A DNA stretch of 64,000 nucleotides, from NCBI GenBank assembly GCA_026874595.1, contig CM049307.1, positions 9,015,579 to 9,079,578 on the forward strand, in the 5' to 3' direction. This DNA comes from Sipunculus nudus. Its lineage: Eukaryota > Annelida > Sipuncula > Golfingiida > Sipunculidae. The translations under genes and the position numbers were made by a program. Of the stretch, positions 45,934-58,530 are shown one piece after another. The notes under the pieces were generated by a model. That model ran no database searches. It saw nothing but the letters and a program-made list of their open reading frames with translations, and was not told the origin of the DNA. Position 1 is the first letter of the stretch. The number at the start of each line of letters is the position of its first letter.

Positions 45934-47989
45934 GTAAGTCCCTATTTAATGTTTATTTATTGTCTATAATGTCCATGCTTCAGGTTGACAAGGTCAGATT
46001 TTATCGCAGGGTAAAGTTGCCACAACCTTGGGGAACAGAATCAGGACATTTTTTTTACTTTCTACAAATTGATATGTGATTATAGCACCATATTTACAAC
46101 AACTTGTGTTGTGCTGATGTCTCACAGGTTTTTACACATGATGCCAGTGCCAGCTGAAGCTGAACAAACCTAAGTCTAAGAGAAATGTCCTTTTTTTAAA
46201 GAGAGTTTAAAGAAAATGTAGAGTTTTCAGGATTTATCAGAATTTCACTTAGTAGAGGCCAACTGTGCCAAAATGATGTATTGTTTTTCCTGACTCCTGT
46301 CTCACCCCTTTACAAAGTTTTATGTAAATTAATTCAACAGTTTTAGTCTTGTCCTGGTAACAGACAAACAGACATTAGTGAAAACATACCTTCTGTGTGG
46401 AGTTAAATTGAGGATTACTTCAACTGCTCTTTTAACCAGATCTCAGTATAGAGCATCAACAGCCACTCTAACTTTCAGTTTTAGTGGTAAAACTTCACCA
46501 GTGCCCAGTGTAAAAATCATTCTTCCTCAGTGACTGATTGCTGGCCACTGTGGCAGGGTATGCATCAATGTCACAGATATATTATAAATTTCACTCACGT
46601 AGAGGATAAGAGATACACCATATATGAAAAACATGATAGTACAAATTGTCACAACTGGTTTCAGTTAAAAATTACAAAGCCCAATCTTGCCGCTGATGCT
46701 TGCAAGTATTTCATCAGTGTTTTTGAAAATTATGTAAAAGTGATTGTTGGTAATTTTATTATTAATCGTCATTTGCTTGTAATGAATTATAAATGTAATC
46801 ACTGCTTATAATGATTAAACCAAGATAATATCTGAGATGGATCATTCAGTTGCTATTCACATTCTAGATGTTACAAAGCTGAATTATTAAGCTTACATTG
46901 ATAATAGCTCTTATTCTGTGTATATATGTGAAGTAAGGAACTGATGTGTACTATGCAGGACTATTCCAACAGTACATCCTGTATGTTAATAACTGTGTAG
47001 AGAATACCCAAATATTACCTTTTTGAAAGAAGACATTGCACATATAGAGGCCTGAGCATTCTCACATACTTCCTCATATATCAGCATGTATTCATCAGAA
47101 CCCCCATTACGGAAGAGCTATGTATACAGATGCAGTGGTTAATCGAGCCTGACATCATCAAACAAAATGGGAATACATAAACATAAATGGATAAAATAAT
47201 TTTTATGCTGCTAATATAAAGTTATTCCAGTACAGTAAAAACATAGAGAGGCATATGTGGGGACAGTTGCAGAGCAAGTGAAGAGATTTATGCCTGCCGC
47301 TGAACATTAAGGAAAAGACCGATAATCAGCCGTCCTTGGTAAAGCATGTATTATCCTGGATTCATGAAAGAAACAAGAAATAATAATTCTTTCTCTGTGA
47401 CCTGCTGTATATGATTGTGCCCCGTCTATTCTTGGAGGGGAAGCAGTTTTAATTGATGCATAAAGATTTGATGTATGATGTAGCCTAGGTTTGATTGACT
47501 CTGGCTCTGGAGCTTGTTTCATGGGGAGGGGGCATCTGGTTTATCTGTACCAAATGTCTGCTTACAAAAACTCACAGGACATAAAGATTATGGACAAAAT
47601 GCCATCGAACCCCGTAACCACAGGACACTTGTTCACTCAGTGACCAAGGGCTTTGATGTTATGGTTGAGAAGGATAGAATAAGCTGCAAAAATGGATACA
47701 GACAAATGTTTTCTCTCTACAAAAATTAAATATGTAATTAGACAAATTATGGTGGTTATCTTTACTAGATATTCTAAGACGCATAACTATTGTGGAATGC
47801 TGAAAAAGATAAGCCTCATCCTAAGTTGTCCTATTCTGTTATTCGAAAAAAAATGTTGCGTACATATCATCTGTGGCATTTTGTTATGGACATGTCTTGT
47901 GATATATGAATTTTGATATTATACCTTGTGGCATTGCCTCTTGGCATGATTTCCAGCAGCAGTTGGTCTGTTGACATTAATTTCATGGA

Positions 47990-50060
47990 CATAGTCTGTG
48001 GTATTAATCATGAACAGTATGGCCTGTGGCACTGTGTCCATGGACATTGTATCCTATGGTATTGTGTCTGAACAATATTACCTGTGGCACAATGTCCATG
48101 AACATTGCCTATGAAATTGTCCATGAACAGTTTGGCCTGTGGCACTGTATGTGGACATTATAGTCTGTGGCACTGTGTATGTGGACATTACAGCCTGTGG
48201 CTCTGTGTACATGGACATTATAGTATGGCATTAAGTCTGTGGACATTAGTCTGTGACACTGTGACTGTGGACATTGCAGCCTGTGGCACAGTGTCCTTGG
48301 ACATTGCTGCCTATGGCACTGTGCCTGTGGACATTACAGCCTGTGACACTGTGTCTATGGACCAGCCTGTGCTCTGTGTCCGTGGATATACAGCCTGTAG
48401 CACTGTGTATGTGGACATTCTAGCCTGTGGCACTGTGTCTGTGGACGTTACAGCCTGTGGCACTGTGTACGTGGACATTATGCCGTGTAGCATTAAGTCT
48501 ATGGACATCAGTCTGTGATACTGTGACTGTGGGTAATACAGCCTGTGGCACAGTGTCCGTAGACATTGCAGCCTGTGGCACTGTGTCCGTGGACATTACA
48601 GCCAATGGCACTGTGTGTAAGTGGACATAAGGCTGTGAAGCATTAAGTCTGATGACATTAGTCCGTGAAATGTGGACATTACAGCCTGTGGCACTGTGTC
48701 CATGGACATTACAGCCTGTGGCACTGTGTCCGTGGACAATACAGCCTGTGGCACTGTGTGTGTGGACAATACAGTCTGTGGCACTGTGTCCGTGGACAAT
48801 ACAGCCTGTGGGACTGTGTATGTGGACAATACAGCCTGTGGCACTGTGTCCCTGGACAATACAACCTGTGGCACTGTGTCCGTAAACATTACAGCCTGTG
48901 GCACTGTGTCTGGGTATATTGCAGCCTGTGGCACTGTGTCCGTAGACAGTACAGCCTGCGGCACTGCGTATGTGGACAATTCAGCCTGTGGCATTGTGTC
49001 CGTGGAAGATACAGCTTGTGGCTCTGTGTCCGTTGACATTACAGCCTGTGGCACTGTGTCCGTGGACATTACAGCTTGTGTCACTGTGTCCGTGGACATT
49101 ACAGCCTGTGGCACTGTATCTGTGGACATTGCAGCCTGTGGCACTGTGTCCGTGGACAGTACAGCCTGTGGCACTGTGTATGTGGACAATACAGCCTTTG
49201 GCACTGTGTCTGTGGACAATACAGCCTGTGGCACTGTGTCCGTGGACAATACAGCCTGTAGCACTGTGTCAGTGGACATTACAGCCTGTGGCACTGTGTC
49301 CGTGGACAATACAGCCTGTGGCAATGTGTCCGTGGACAATACAGCCTGTGGCAATGTGTCCGTGGACAATACAGCCTGTGGCACTGTGTATGTGGACAAT
49401 ACAGCCTGTGGCACTGTGTCCTTAAAACATTACAGCCTGTGGCACTGTGTCCGTTAACATTACAGCCTGTGGCACTGTGTCCGTGGATATTGCCTGTGGC
49501 ACTGTGTCTGTAGACAATTCAGCCTGCGGCACTGCGTATGTGGACAATTCAGCCTGTGGCATTGTGTCCATGGACAATACAGCCTGTGGCACTGTGTCCA
49601 TGGACAATACAGCCTGTGGCACTGTGTCCGTGGACATTACAGCTTGTGTCAGTGTGTCCATGGACATTACAGCCTGTGGCACTGTATCTGTGGACATTGC
49701 AGCCTGTGGCACTGTGTCCGTGGATATTGCAGCCTGTGGCACTGTGTCTGTGGACAATACAGCCTGTGGCACTGTGTATGTGGACAAAACAGCCTGTGGC
49801 ACTGTGTCCATGGACATTACAGCCTGTGGCACTGTATCTGTGGATATTGCAGCCTGTGGCACTGTGTCCGTGGACAATACAGCCTATGGCACTGTGTCTG
49901 TGGACAATACAGCCTGTGGCACTGTGTCCGTGAACAATACCTGTAGCCTGTGGCACTGTGTCCGTGGACAATACAGCCTGTGGCACTGTCCGTGGACATT
50001 ACAGCCTGTGGCACTGTGTCTGTGGACAATACAGCCTTTGGCTCTATCTCTTTAGACAGT
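47990..50060 (+). repeat. 30-bp minisatellite, about 65-70 units
   Basis: Units read GTGGACATTACAGCCTGTGG then CACTGTGTCC, with ACAATACAGCC and TATTGCAGCC variants. The first 650 bases are diverged, with broken spacing; from about 48665 the period is regular. A long segment is duplicated: ACTGCGTATGTGGACAATTC occurs at 48963 and 49531, and CTTGTGTCA(C/G)TGTGTCC follows in both, about 568 bases (19 units) apart. All three forward frames and the reverse frames stay open for long stretches (up to 272 codons), as expected for a 30-base period. Non-coding. Confidence 0.95.
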
Positions 50061-50807
50061 TTGTATGGTAACTGACTGGACAGGATGAGGCTGGATGTAG
50101 CTGCTGCTGCAGCCTCCAGCTTGTACAGCTCTATCAATGCCTGTCTTCCTGCCACAGAACTTCACCAGCCTTTAATCCTGTAGCTGTCACTGTTTAGGTC
50201 ATATCTGCTGCCTCCTCAGGGACAGTTTAGATGGAACAGGCTATCCACTTGCTGCCAAGTCTTGGCTGCTTCAGCATCCATCAGCGACATTCAGAGCAGC
50301 ATCAGTCTGCTGCATGGGAATTGCTGCAGCCTGCTTAGTGCTTAGTGGTGTGGCTGCAAGGATAGGGTTCCTGTTGGTATTTGAAGAAGTACACATAATC
50401 ATAATTGAAAATTTTATTAAAAGGTTCCTGAAGCATATGCAGTATCTTTAAAGTGTGTGCTGTGTCATATGAGTGTTTTGTGTCATAGAAATAAAATGCC
50501 ATGTCCAAGAAGTAGATACTGTTTCCCAGAAATATATGCTGTATCCTAGAAATAAATGTCATGTATCCCTGTATCAGTAAATTATGGCTGTTGCATTCGG
50601 TGTAGATACAGTTTACTGGTATATGCCTATAACTCTGCTTTCAGCTTTATTTGGTGTACTTGTATACAGTATATATACATACAATTTAATTACAGTGATT
50701 TTATTTACGAACAGCTCTATTTGGTATCAGTTAATTGTAAAATGACAAGATTTAGATAATTAATTACTTGTGAAGTCCACCAGAATTTTTTTGCCTGTGT
50801 TATAGTA

Positions 50808-50991
50808 CAGTGAAACCTCATTGTGTCGAACTCGCTTAAGTCGAATACCCTGCTTATGTCGAAGTTATAGACTCAATATTCCGGACAACTCTAGTTAAAT
50901 TATAACCAAATAAAACCCGCTTATGTCGAACCCCGGATGTGTCGAAGTTTTCTGAGGGTCCCTTCGACTTGGACACAACGAGGTTTCACTG
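50808..50991. mobile_element. pogo/Tigger-like MITE (184 bp, TA duplication)
   Basis: The left end is CAGTGAAACCTCATTGTGTC and the right end reads ACACAACGAGGTTTCACTG, inverted repeats of about 19-24 bases. Both are flanked by TA (50806-50807 and 50992-50993). The interior repeats TATGTCGAA and GTGTCGAAGTT. CAGTGAAACCTC ends with a TA target are typical of pogo/Tigger-type elements of the Tc1/mariner group. No coding capacity. Confidence 0.88.
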
Positions 50992-53900
50992 TACTTGAAA
51001 GATATGTTTTGCTCTTAGCTTGCAGATGCAGAAATTCCAGAGAGGAATGGTTATTATGGACAAAAAAAATTTGATTAATTCTGCATACATACAAAAGCGC
51101 TCAGATTATTGCCAGACATATGCCCAATTTCAAATATATTTTGCCCTTTGGTGACATGTGAATTGCAGATAATTAATTGTGCTATAGTAGTTATAAGAAC
51201 CTGGAATGTGGAACGCTTGCTTCTGTAGTAGTCATAAAAACCTGGAATGGGAAATGCTTGCTTTGCTAAAGGATTATGCTGAATTGGCATTTTCTAAATT
51301 CTTTTTCTATAATTAATTAGCATGGCTTTATGGTTTGCTATTTTGACATCATATGACTGCTGTGCCATTGATCCATTAAATGAAGTACATGTGACTATGA
51401 TTTCACGTGCCAGCAAGACTGATGTGTTCTATGTGTATGTTCAGGGTCACGTTTTAAAGTAAAAGTCTGCTGGGACTGATTATGCGTCATCTACTTGTGT
51501 AAAAGTGCTCATTTTCAAATCTCTAACGATGGAGTAGGGAACATTTTGTGCTGTCTTTTATGACAAGGGCATTGTTTTTAAGGAAGCAGCCTGTAATTTT
51601 TAAACCTGCTTGTTGTCCGTGATCAGTCTCCAACGTGTCTTTGTCAGCATATTGTGCCTGAGTGTCCATAAAACAGGCAGTAAAACATATGGTAAACCTG
51701 CTTGTCATATTAATAAGCTGTCCTTTCCTGTCAGTTCTTTGTGACATGGTGTGGCTGTAATCATGTTATCAATGAAAATGAATGATAATCGCTAGTAATG
51801 TCCACTGACAGGATGCACAAAAATAGCTGCTGTACAAAATGAACAATTTAATTAAACACTACCGGTGACAATGAACTTGCTGCTCTGTTGTGTGAGTGAC
51901 AAATTAACAATGACATAAACCTGAAGTGATCGATAACAATGGCAACAGTTTACACATTAACATGAAGAACTGTCAGTCTACAGATTGTAACAGAATTGGT
52001 TTGACCTGAGAGTTCACTGACAAGGGCTAAATAATTAGTAGGCTTGTTCAGGCTGATTGTCATGTACTTTATTATATGTTCAGGCCTGCTGTGCTGGGTA
52101 AGAATAAACAGAGAATCAATACAACAGACTGTATTAGGTAAGATTTACCAAATTTGTATATTGAAATTCTCGTATATATGTCAGTGTCACACTGACGTTA
52201 TTGAGTTGAAAAATGGCCATACATTTAGTCCGGTGGCCTTTGATGTACGAGATGGATAAGATGATATTCATATGCCTCTTGACTGGACATATTAGGAATT
52301 TGTTGCTCACATGCAGTACAAATTTTGTACAGTGAAATGCATTTGCACAACTTTGAAGAAGGTAAATAAAACAAAAGACAAGGAATTTTAGCAAGGATGT
52401 CCATGGAATTGACTTACCTAGATTGCATGACTGAAATATATATAATACAGAAATTGACATAAATGGTGAAATGCCACATAATGATATGAAGTGATGACCT
52501 TTCACTGTTAGATACCTGGTGTGTTCAACCTTTTGTATTTAAAAGTAGATAAGGACAAAGTATAACCCAGTAGCAAAACCAGAGAGCACAGAAACATACC
52601 CTTCATATACATTCCCTTTAAAAGTCATATGCCATAATTTGAAATATGAAATATTAAAACTTAATAAGGCATGCAATTATAGAAAAAAATTCAAATATTA
52701 TGAAAAAGTACTAACATTTAATTTCTAATTGTACTGTTTTGGAACTCATTTGTCAATAATTTATAATTAGAAACTGTATAAAAATAGGAGAAAAATACGA
52801 TAAACAATAGCCGTGATGGCTTGCAGAAGTACACAGGAACATGCGTCATACAGAAATATCTCCATGTGCCCAGGACCATCAGCACTACATTTATACACAG
52901 TTTCTGTGCAGTTTATTATGGCATAAACCCACTATTTATAGCATTGGCAGTTTACTATCAAGTGGCATTTTACCACAGGGTTAGAAATGGAAATTTTAAA
53001 ACTTGAACAGTGTTTATGAGTAAAAGCAGTTATCATTGGCTGTTATAACTCTAAATTTACACATATAGTACATTGCCTGGATTTATAAGTGGTTTATTCA
53101 TGCATGCATGCATATAATCATTGACTTAAATGTATCCTGAAATAGCTATAAAATGTACTTGTGTGTGTGTGTGTGTGTTAATGCAGCAGCTCTAACACCA
53201 TGACAAAGTTAAACCTGGACAAATCACAGGGGTTATTTTTGAACAAATTTTGCTTGTGTGGACACAAATTACTGTTTGTCCTGAGACACTTTTATTTATG
53301 CCAGGATAAATATTCTGATATAAGCAGGGCTGTAACCTATGTTTAGTGTTACCTGGAAACGCAAGTTTTGTATAAAAACTGATCACTAAAATCTTATGGA
53401 AATGTATGAACCTTCTGTAGTGATAACAGGATGGGATCAGTTCTTGGCAGTCAGTCTGTTTTGCTCATTTTATCTTCTTTTATCGGCTAAGGACATTCAG
53501 CAACAACAATTGTCTTAAGCCCATGGTATGCAATGTTTTTTCTTAGTTCTGTAATGATACAGTATCTCATGTAATTTAAAGTAATTTTTTTCATACAAAT
53601 TCCATCGAATGTAACAAGTTTTTCCCCATAAAAGAATCAGCACAATAAGTATATTAAAAAAATAGAAATGAAAATGAATACACTTTGATATTTATATTTT
53701 GAAATTATTTAAAGTCAATAAATGGGAATAATATAAATACCACAGATGGTGAAAAAACTACCCCCCCCCCAAAAAAAAAAAAATGTACACACACCTTCAC
53801 ATTTTTCATTATACGTAGATTTCATATGAGAATGATTTTGTTTTCATTCTGATGCTATGAATGTCTCCTGCTGTTTTCCGAAAACGTGACCATCACACAA

Positions 53901-56900
53901 GCCCTAGCCTAAATGTACTGGTCCTACATCAGAGTAATGGGAAGTTGATGCAATAAAAGAGCCAGCGTGAGGCTGTGTGATTGATGGACCAAACTAAATG
54001 AGAGATGGCCAGTGTCCAGTTCCATACCAGGGACACCCAAACTAAATGAGCATTGGTCAGTGTTCTAGTCGGGACCAGGGATATTAAGAGGCTGGACAGT
54101 CCAGCCTGTGAGACCCTGGAGAACCAGCTTCATCCAACCATACACCAGAACAATGAACAGCTGACAGGCCAGGCAGACCTACCCTAGAATCCCTGCTGGC
54201 TGGCAACTCAGACCTACCCTAGAATTCAGTCATCCACCACAGAAATGCTGATATCTGTTGACATTCATGTGGATATCTGTATTATTCATATCAGTATACC
54301 CGTGATAGCTGTGTTTGTATAATTGGTAGGGGGCTAGCATATTTCATATTTCATTACTTACTATTGGCAAACTAGTGAACGCCTGGCCACTATGTACAGA
54401 TTAATGTATACAAGTAAAGTAATCAGTATACATGTGTCCTGTAGAACTTTACTAGATCATTCAGCCAGGGTGATGTATACCTGGGATGCCCTTTAGGATG
54501 ACCATAATGGATTAAGGGTCAGAGTTCAGACGGACACTTGCTGGCATCCATTTGTGAGATGCCTGCTGCATGCCAGGACAGCAAGTCCACAGAGACATCC
54601 CAGCATACAGCAACAGTGCTCAGTGCTGGCAAACTGTGCTGGCAGGCTGGTTACATTTTCCTGCTCTCCTGCGGTGACTGTCCTGTAAATACTGGACAAG
54701 TCTCAGACTTTATGAAGCTGCAACAGGTGACACTTCTTTTAAGGGAACTTGAAAGACCCATTTCAGACCTCATCTTGAGTTGGGTCCGGTGTACATCCCC
54801 AGCAGTGCATGAATGATGCCCAAACTTGGCGTAGGATCTGTGGACGATACTGCATCGATCAATATTAGATTGAAGTATTTGGTGGGGGATGGGCATCATG
54901 TGGAGATGGTTGCTGTTGAAGCCACATTTTGGCGGGGAGGTCTTTCTGAGGTGAGCATGAACTGTGGTGTTAAGCTACACTGTGCCTGTGCTGGTCAGAC
55001 TTATTTTCTGGACTGCTGGAAGACCTGCTAGGATTTATTGATCTTTTGGAAACTCGTTCGTTGAATCAAGTTTAGGAATACATGGGCCCCCATCAGGCAG
55101 GGGTTTGACTAGAGAAAGCCTGTGGTGTAACACTGCGTGTACTTCTTTGATTGTGAACAGGAATTCCGTATAGACAGCAAAAGTATAAAAGTATGGAACA
55201 GTGCACAATGCAAGTTGAATGATAATGCAGTTATTACATTGTACAGAAGAGGTTTCATTGGCAGATTTTGACATGCTGAGGCATGTAAAACAAGCACTAA
55301 GTACCTTCATAGATAATGGAAATTCTGCCAACACTGTCACAGCTTCCATGGACAGATGAATACTGTGGACTGGTGGGTGGAAAAGTGAAAAACAGATAGA
55401 ATGTTAGACAATCAGTAATGGTTTTAGTGTATGAATAAGGCAGTAGTTCTCTGACAAGCAGGGGTTGGGGGCTCCGGAGGAACACAATGCATATATGAGT
55501 TTTGCATTGTAAGTGTATTAAAATTGTAAGTGCAGATGAACAGTGATTCCCCGGAGATCAGTCGGGCACAGTATCTCACAGAGAGTTCTCAGCTGAGTGG
55601 AGCCCTTGGCGCCACCAAGATTGATGCTACAGGGATATGGAGCGTCACAATTCCTGGTAAGGATCTTCTTGTCTAATAAACAACAAAACCTCGTGCATTG
55701 TCTTTTTGCCCACTTGCTGTAACAGAGCAGTTTACTATCCCAGGCCAAGCTGTGTCAGATACTGGTACAGCCACACGAGCTACTGCAACCCTACTTGTTT
55801 GATTGTAGTTACTGTGTGCTGTGGACTAAATTATAGACAGGCTGATTAAAATGAGAGGTTTTATAGCAGTGTTCGGAGGCCACTTGTGTGGCTTCAATTA
55901 ATGCTTAGAGGATGTGGTCATTTTGGACTGTATTCATGCTACGTTTTCTAGCTGATAAAAAGGTTTGGGAAGTCTGTTTTTATGGTCTATCCCTACTCAC
56001 TGTGGAAGGAAATCCATTCAGCGTATGTTGAGAAACACTCCATTAGGAAAGAGGACTGTTAACTTTTAACCTTAAATTGCCTGTGTGCAACAGTTTTCTT
56101 TTATCTGTTACGTTTTATTTTAAGTATAAATCAGTAGAATGCTGTTACTTTATATTCTGCCTGTTTCATCACGGGGAAGCTGTGGTTTTACTCTTTTCTG
56201 TATAGGTTAAGGCAGAATTTCCTCTAAAATCTTGCTGAAGTGATTTATTGTTACTATTCATTCAACCATGTAAATGAAAAAAAGGTTATGTCTCATTTCT
56301 TCTTGGGCTGTTTATTCCTACAAAATATATGTGTAGACTCAGAGGAATCATTCAGTGTAAAGGTTACCAAACAGAAGTACAATTCAAGGATCTTTTGTGT
56401 AAAAAAAATAATGCAATTCAGGACTATATACTTATAGTGTAAAAAGCCAAATTGGCAACAATGAATACCCACAATTTAGAATTGATGGTTATCAGTTTAA
56501 ATCATGATTAACCATGAGTAGGATTAATGTATCATTGTATGTATCCAGTCAATAAAACTGGGTGTTTATTTAGTACCAAGCACCAGAAAACATAGCTCAC
56601 ACTGCCTGGCTGGTGATTAAAAAGGCACATTGATTTCCGTAGCATCACTGGTTATTGAGCGTTCTCGTGATATCTTGATACTGGTGGTATAGACCTGCCG
56701 TCACCAGCAGCTGAAACAAGACAAAACATGACATCAGCTTTGCCGGATCAGCTCCAAGTATGGAGTCTTGTATAATTTTGGAATTTCATAAGCAAATGCA
56801 CCAGGTCAGACATGGAAGCCCACAAGCTTCAGTTGCTTACAGGCTGATCTCCCAACATGGTGTGTTGTATAATATAGGAATTGTAGAAGAAATTGCAGAA

Positions 56901-58530
56901 GGAAGTCAGACATACCCTTGAGTAAAAATGTTTCTATAAGGAATGTTTGGTAATATGTGTTAAAAAGACTTGTGTCACCTCAGGGTCTCTGGTCGTCAAG
57001 GCTGGCCGATCATCGGAATTTCTCTTTTATTTGGTTCATAGAATTTAAGTAAATGTAAAACTTTGTAATTTCATTCCAACGAGTGGACTGAATTGTCTCC
57101 TAAAAACCTAAACAAAAGGATGTTAGATATTTTAAAATATATTTGCAGAAGCTGTCAACATTAGGGTTTGAGAAATGGTATTTGGATTATTCTAGTAAAA
57201 TAAATGGATAAACATATTAATTTTTCTTTCTAGAATTAAGATTACTGTGGTCATTCAGAAGCTCAATTTTGTTTTATTGAAAATTTGAAATTTTCTCATA
57301 TTCAGCCATCCCAGTTTTAGCCTCCATCAGTCGAAGGACAAGTATCAACAGGCCCTTTATTTCTAAACGCTTAGTCAGGATCATTTCTTTGTTCTGGCAA
57401 GGGCTGAATGAAACTGATCAAATGAAGCTGAGCAGGTACATGATGCCTGTAACTGGCCTCGCCTTCACTGAATATATTACAGAGTGGATTTATGGTGTCA
57501 GTTCTGTTATCAGTTCCACTACCTATGTTTCCCATATTTTTGCATTTGCATTTTTGTAAAAGCAACTTGGTCCAAAAATGATTTATTCCTGGACAGAACT
57601 ATAAAATTGGCTTATTTACTGAAAGTAAAACTTTACTCTGTTTAAAGCTCCTGCGAAAAGGTTAAAACCAAACATAAAAAAACTTGTAAAACCTAAGTGA
57701 AAAAAAGTAATTTTTTAATTATTGGAATGCTACAGTTGTGTTCATTGTTTTGAAGTAGTGGTCTTGTGTAGTCTCTCTGATGTCACTGTAATGTCACTCA
57801 GCCAGATGGGAGGGATCAATGATCACATCCTCAAGGGACAGACGCAGCAATATAATGATAAAACCACAGGTTGTTAAGGTAACATTCTTTCTAAACAGTT
57901 TACTGTTGCACCATATATTACACATTTCCTCTTTTGTGGGTACTACTTTTGGTTTGCTTAATAAATGGATTTGAAAGAAAAAAGCAAAAAATTAATTAAA
58001 ATTTTACTATGCACTGCAAGAGTGAACGGCTAAAATGATTATGCTTATTTTATTTTTTTAAAAATTAGATTTGGATCAATGTAATGGATATATATATTTT
58101 TCATACATATACAGCCTAAATGGCTACATAATATGTGGTCCTACACAAGTGTGGGAAGGAAGATTTAGGATTTTGGATGATAATTGGTCAACTTTACTCA
58201 GACTAGAAAAGTTTGTCTGTCACTTATTTGATTGTGCTCTTTAGGACATCAAACCCAGGTGAACGACAGGAATAGCTCAATCATACAGGTGTAAATCAGG
58301 TCTAATGTATACCTCCATGGTTCAGGGATGAATAGTAAAGGTGTTAGAGATGTAAAGCTTTAGAGGTTTATTTTTCAGTCTTTTGTGACCAGCCTTTTGT
58401 TCCTGAACAAAGCTACATTCAGGTTGAGGTCTCTGAGAGAGGATTGTGATATTGATGTGGTAGAAGGCCTGGACACAAGAACTTTTGAAATCAGCACACC
58501 AGCAGGTGACCAGATTATCACAGACCATTA
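50992..58530. other. Intron 3, no firm gene
   Basis: Mostly AT-rich unique-looking DNA. Small features are a (GT)9 run at 53161-53178, adjoining C and A runs at 53760-53783, and an exon-like stretch at 55536-55656 listed separately. Open frames of 60-100 codons in 54.5-55.5 kb show no recognisable motif or splice framework. Confidence 0.45.
55536..55656 (+). other. Exon-like segment of unknown origin
   Basis: A locally GC-richer stretch with AG before it (GTAAGTGCAG) and GTAAGG after it (55657). One forward frame is open throughout and begins MNSDSPEISRAQYLTESS, ending WSVTIPG. The minus strand is also open across it. Joined to exon 3 of PDZ-GEF it would give TG|A, a stop, and that frame has further stops, so it is not the next exon of that gene. 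I recognise no family. It could be a cassette of another gene, a retro-copy fragment or chance; the acceptor lacks a good pyrimidine tract. Confidence 0.18.

Noticed and set aside
48596-49877. Open frames of 120-270 codons (repeats of VDITACGTVS or VPQAVLSTDT) as genes
   Set aside because: Translation of the 30-bp minisatellite; several frames on both strands are open over the same bases.
54538-54816. 92-codon plus-strand frame and overlapping 82-codon minus-strand frame
   Set aside because: No family similarity recognised, no splice framework and both strands open; most likely chance.
55960-56060. Candidate PDZ-GEF exon 4 (frame starting FGKSVFMVYPY after AAAAAGG)
   Set aside because: Phase would allow it and it begins FGK, but the following residues do not resemble the family and the acceptor has no pyrimidine tract.
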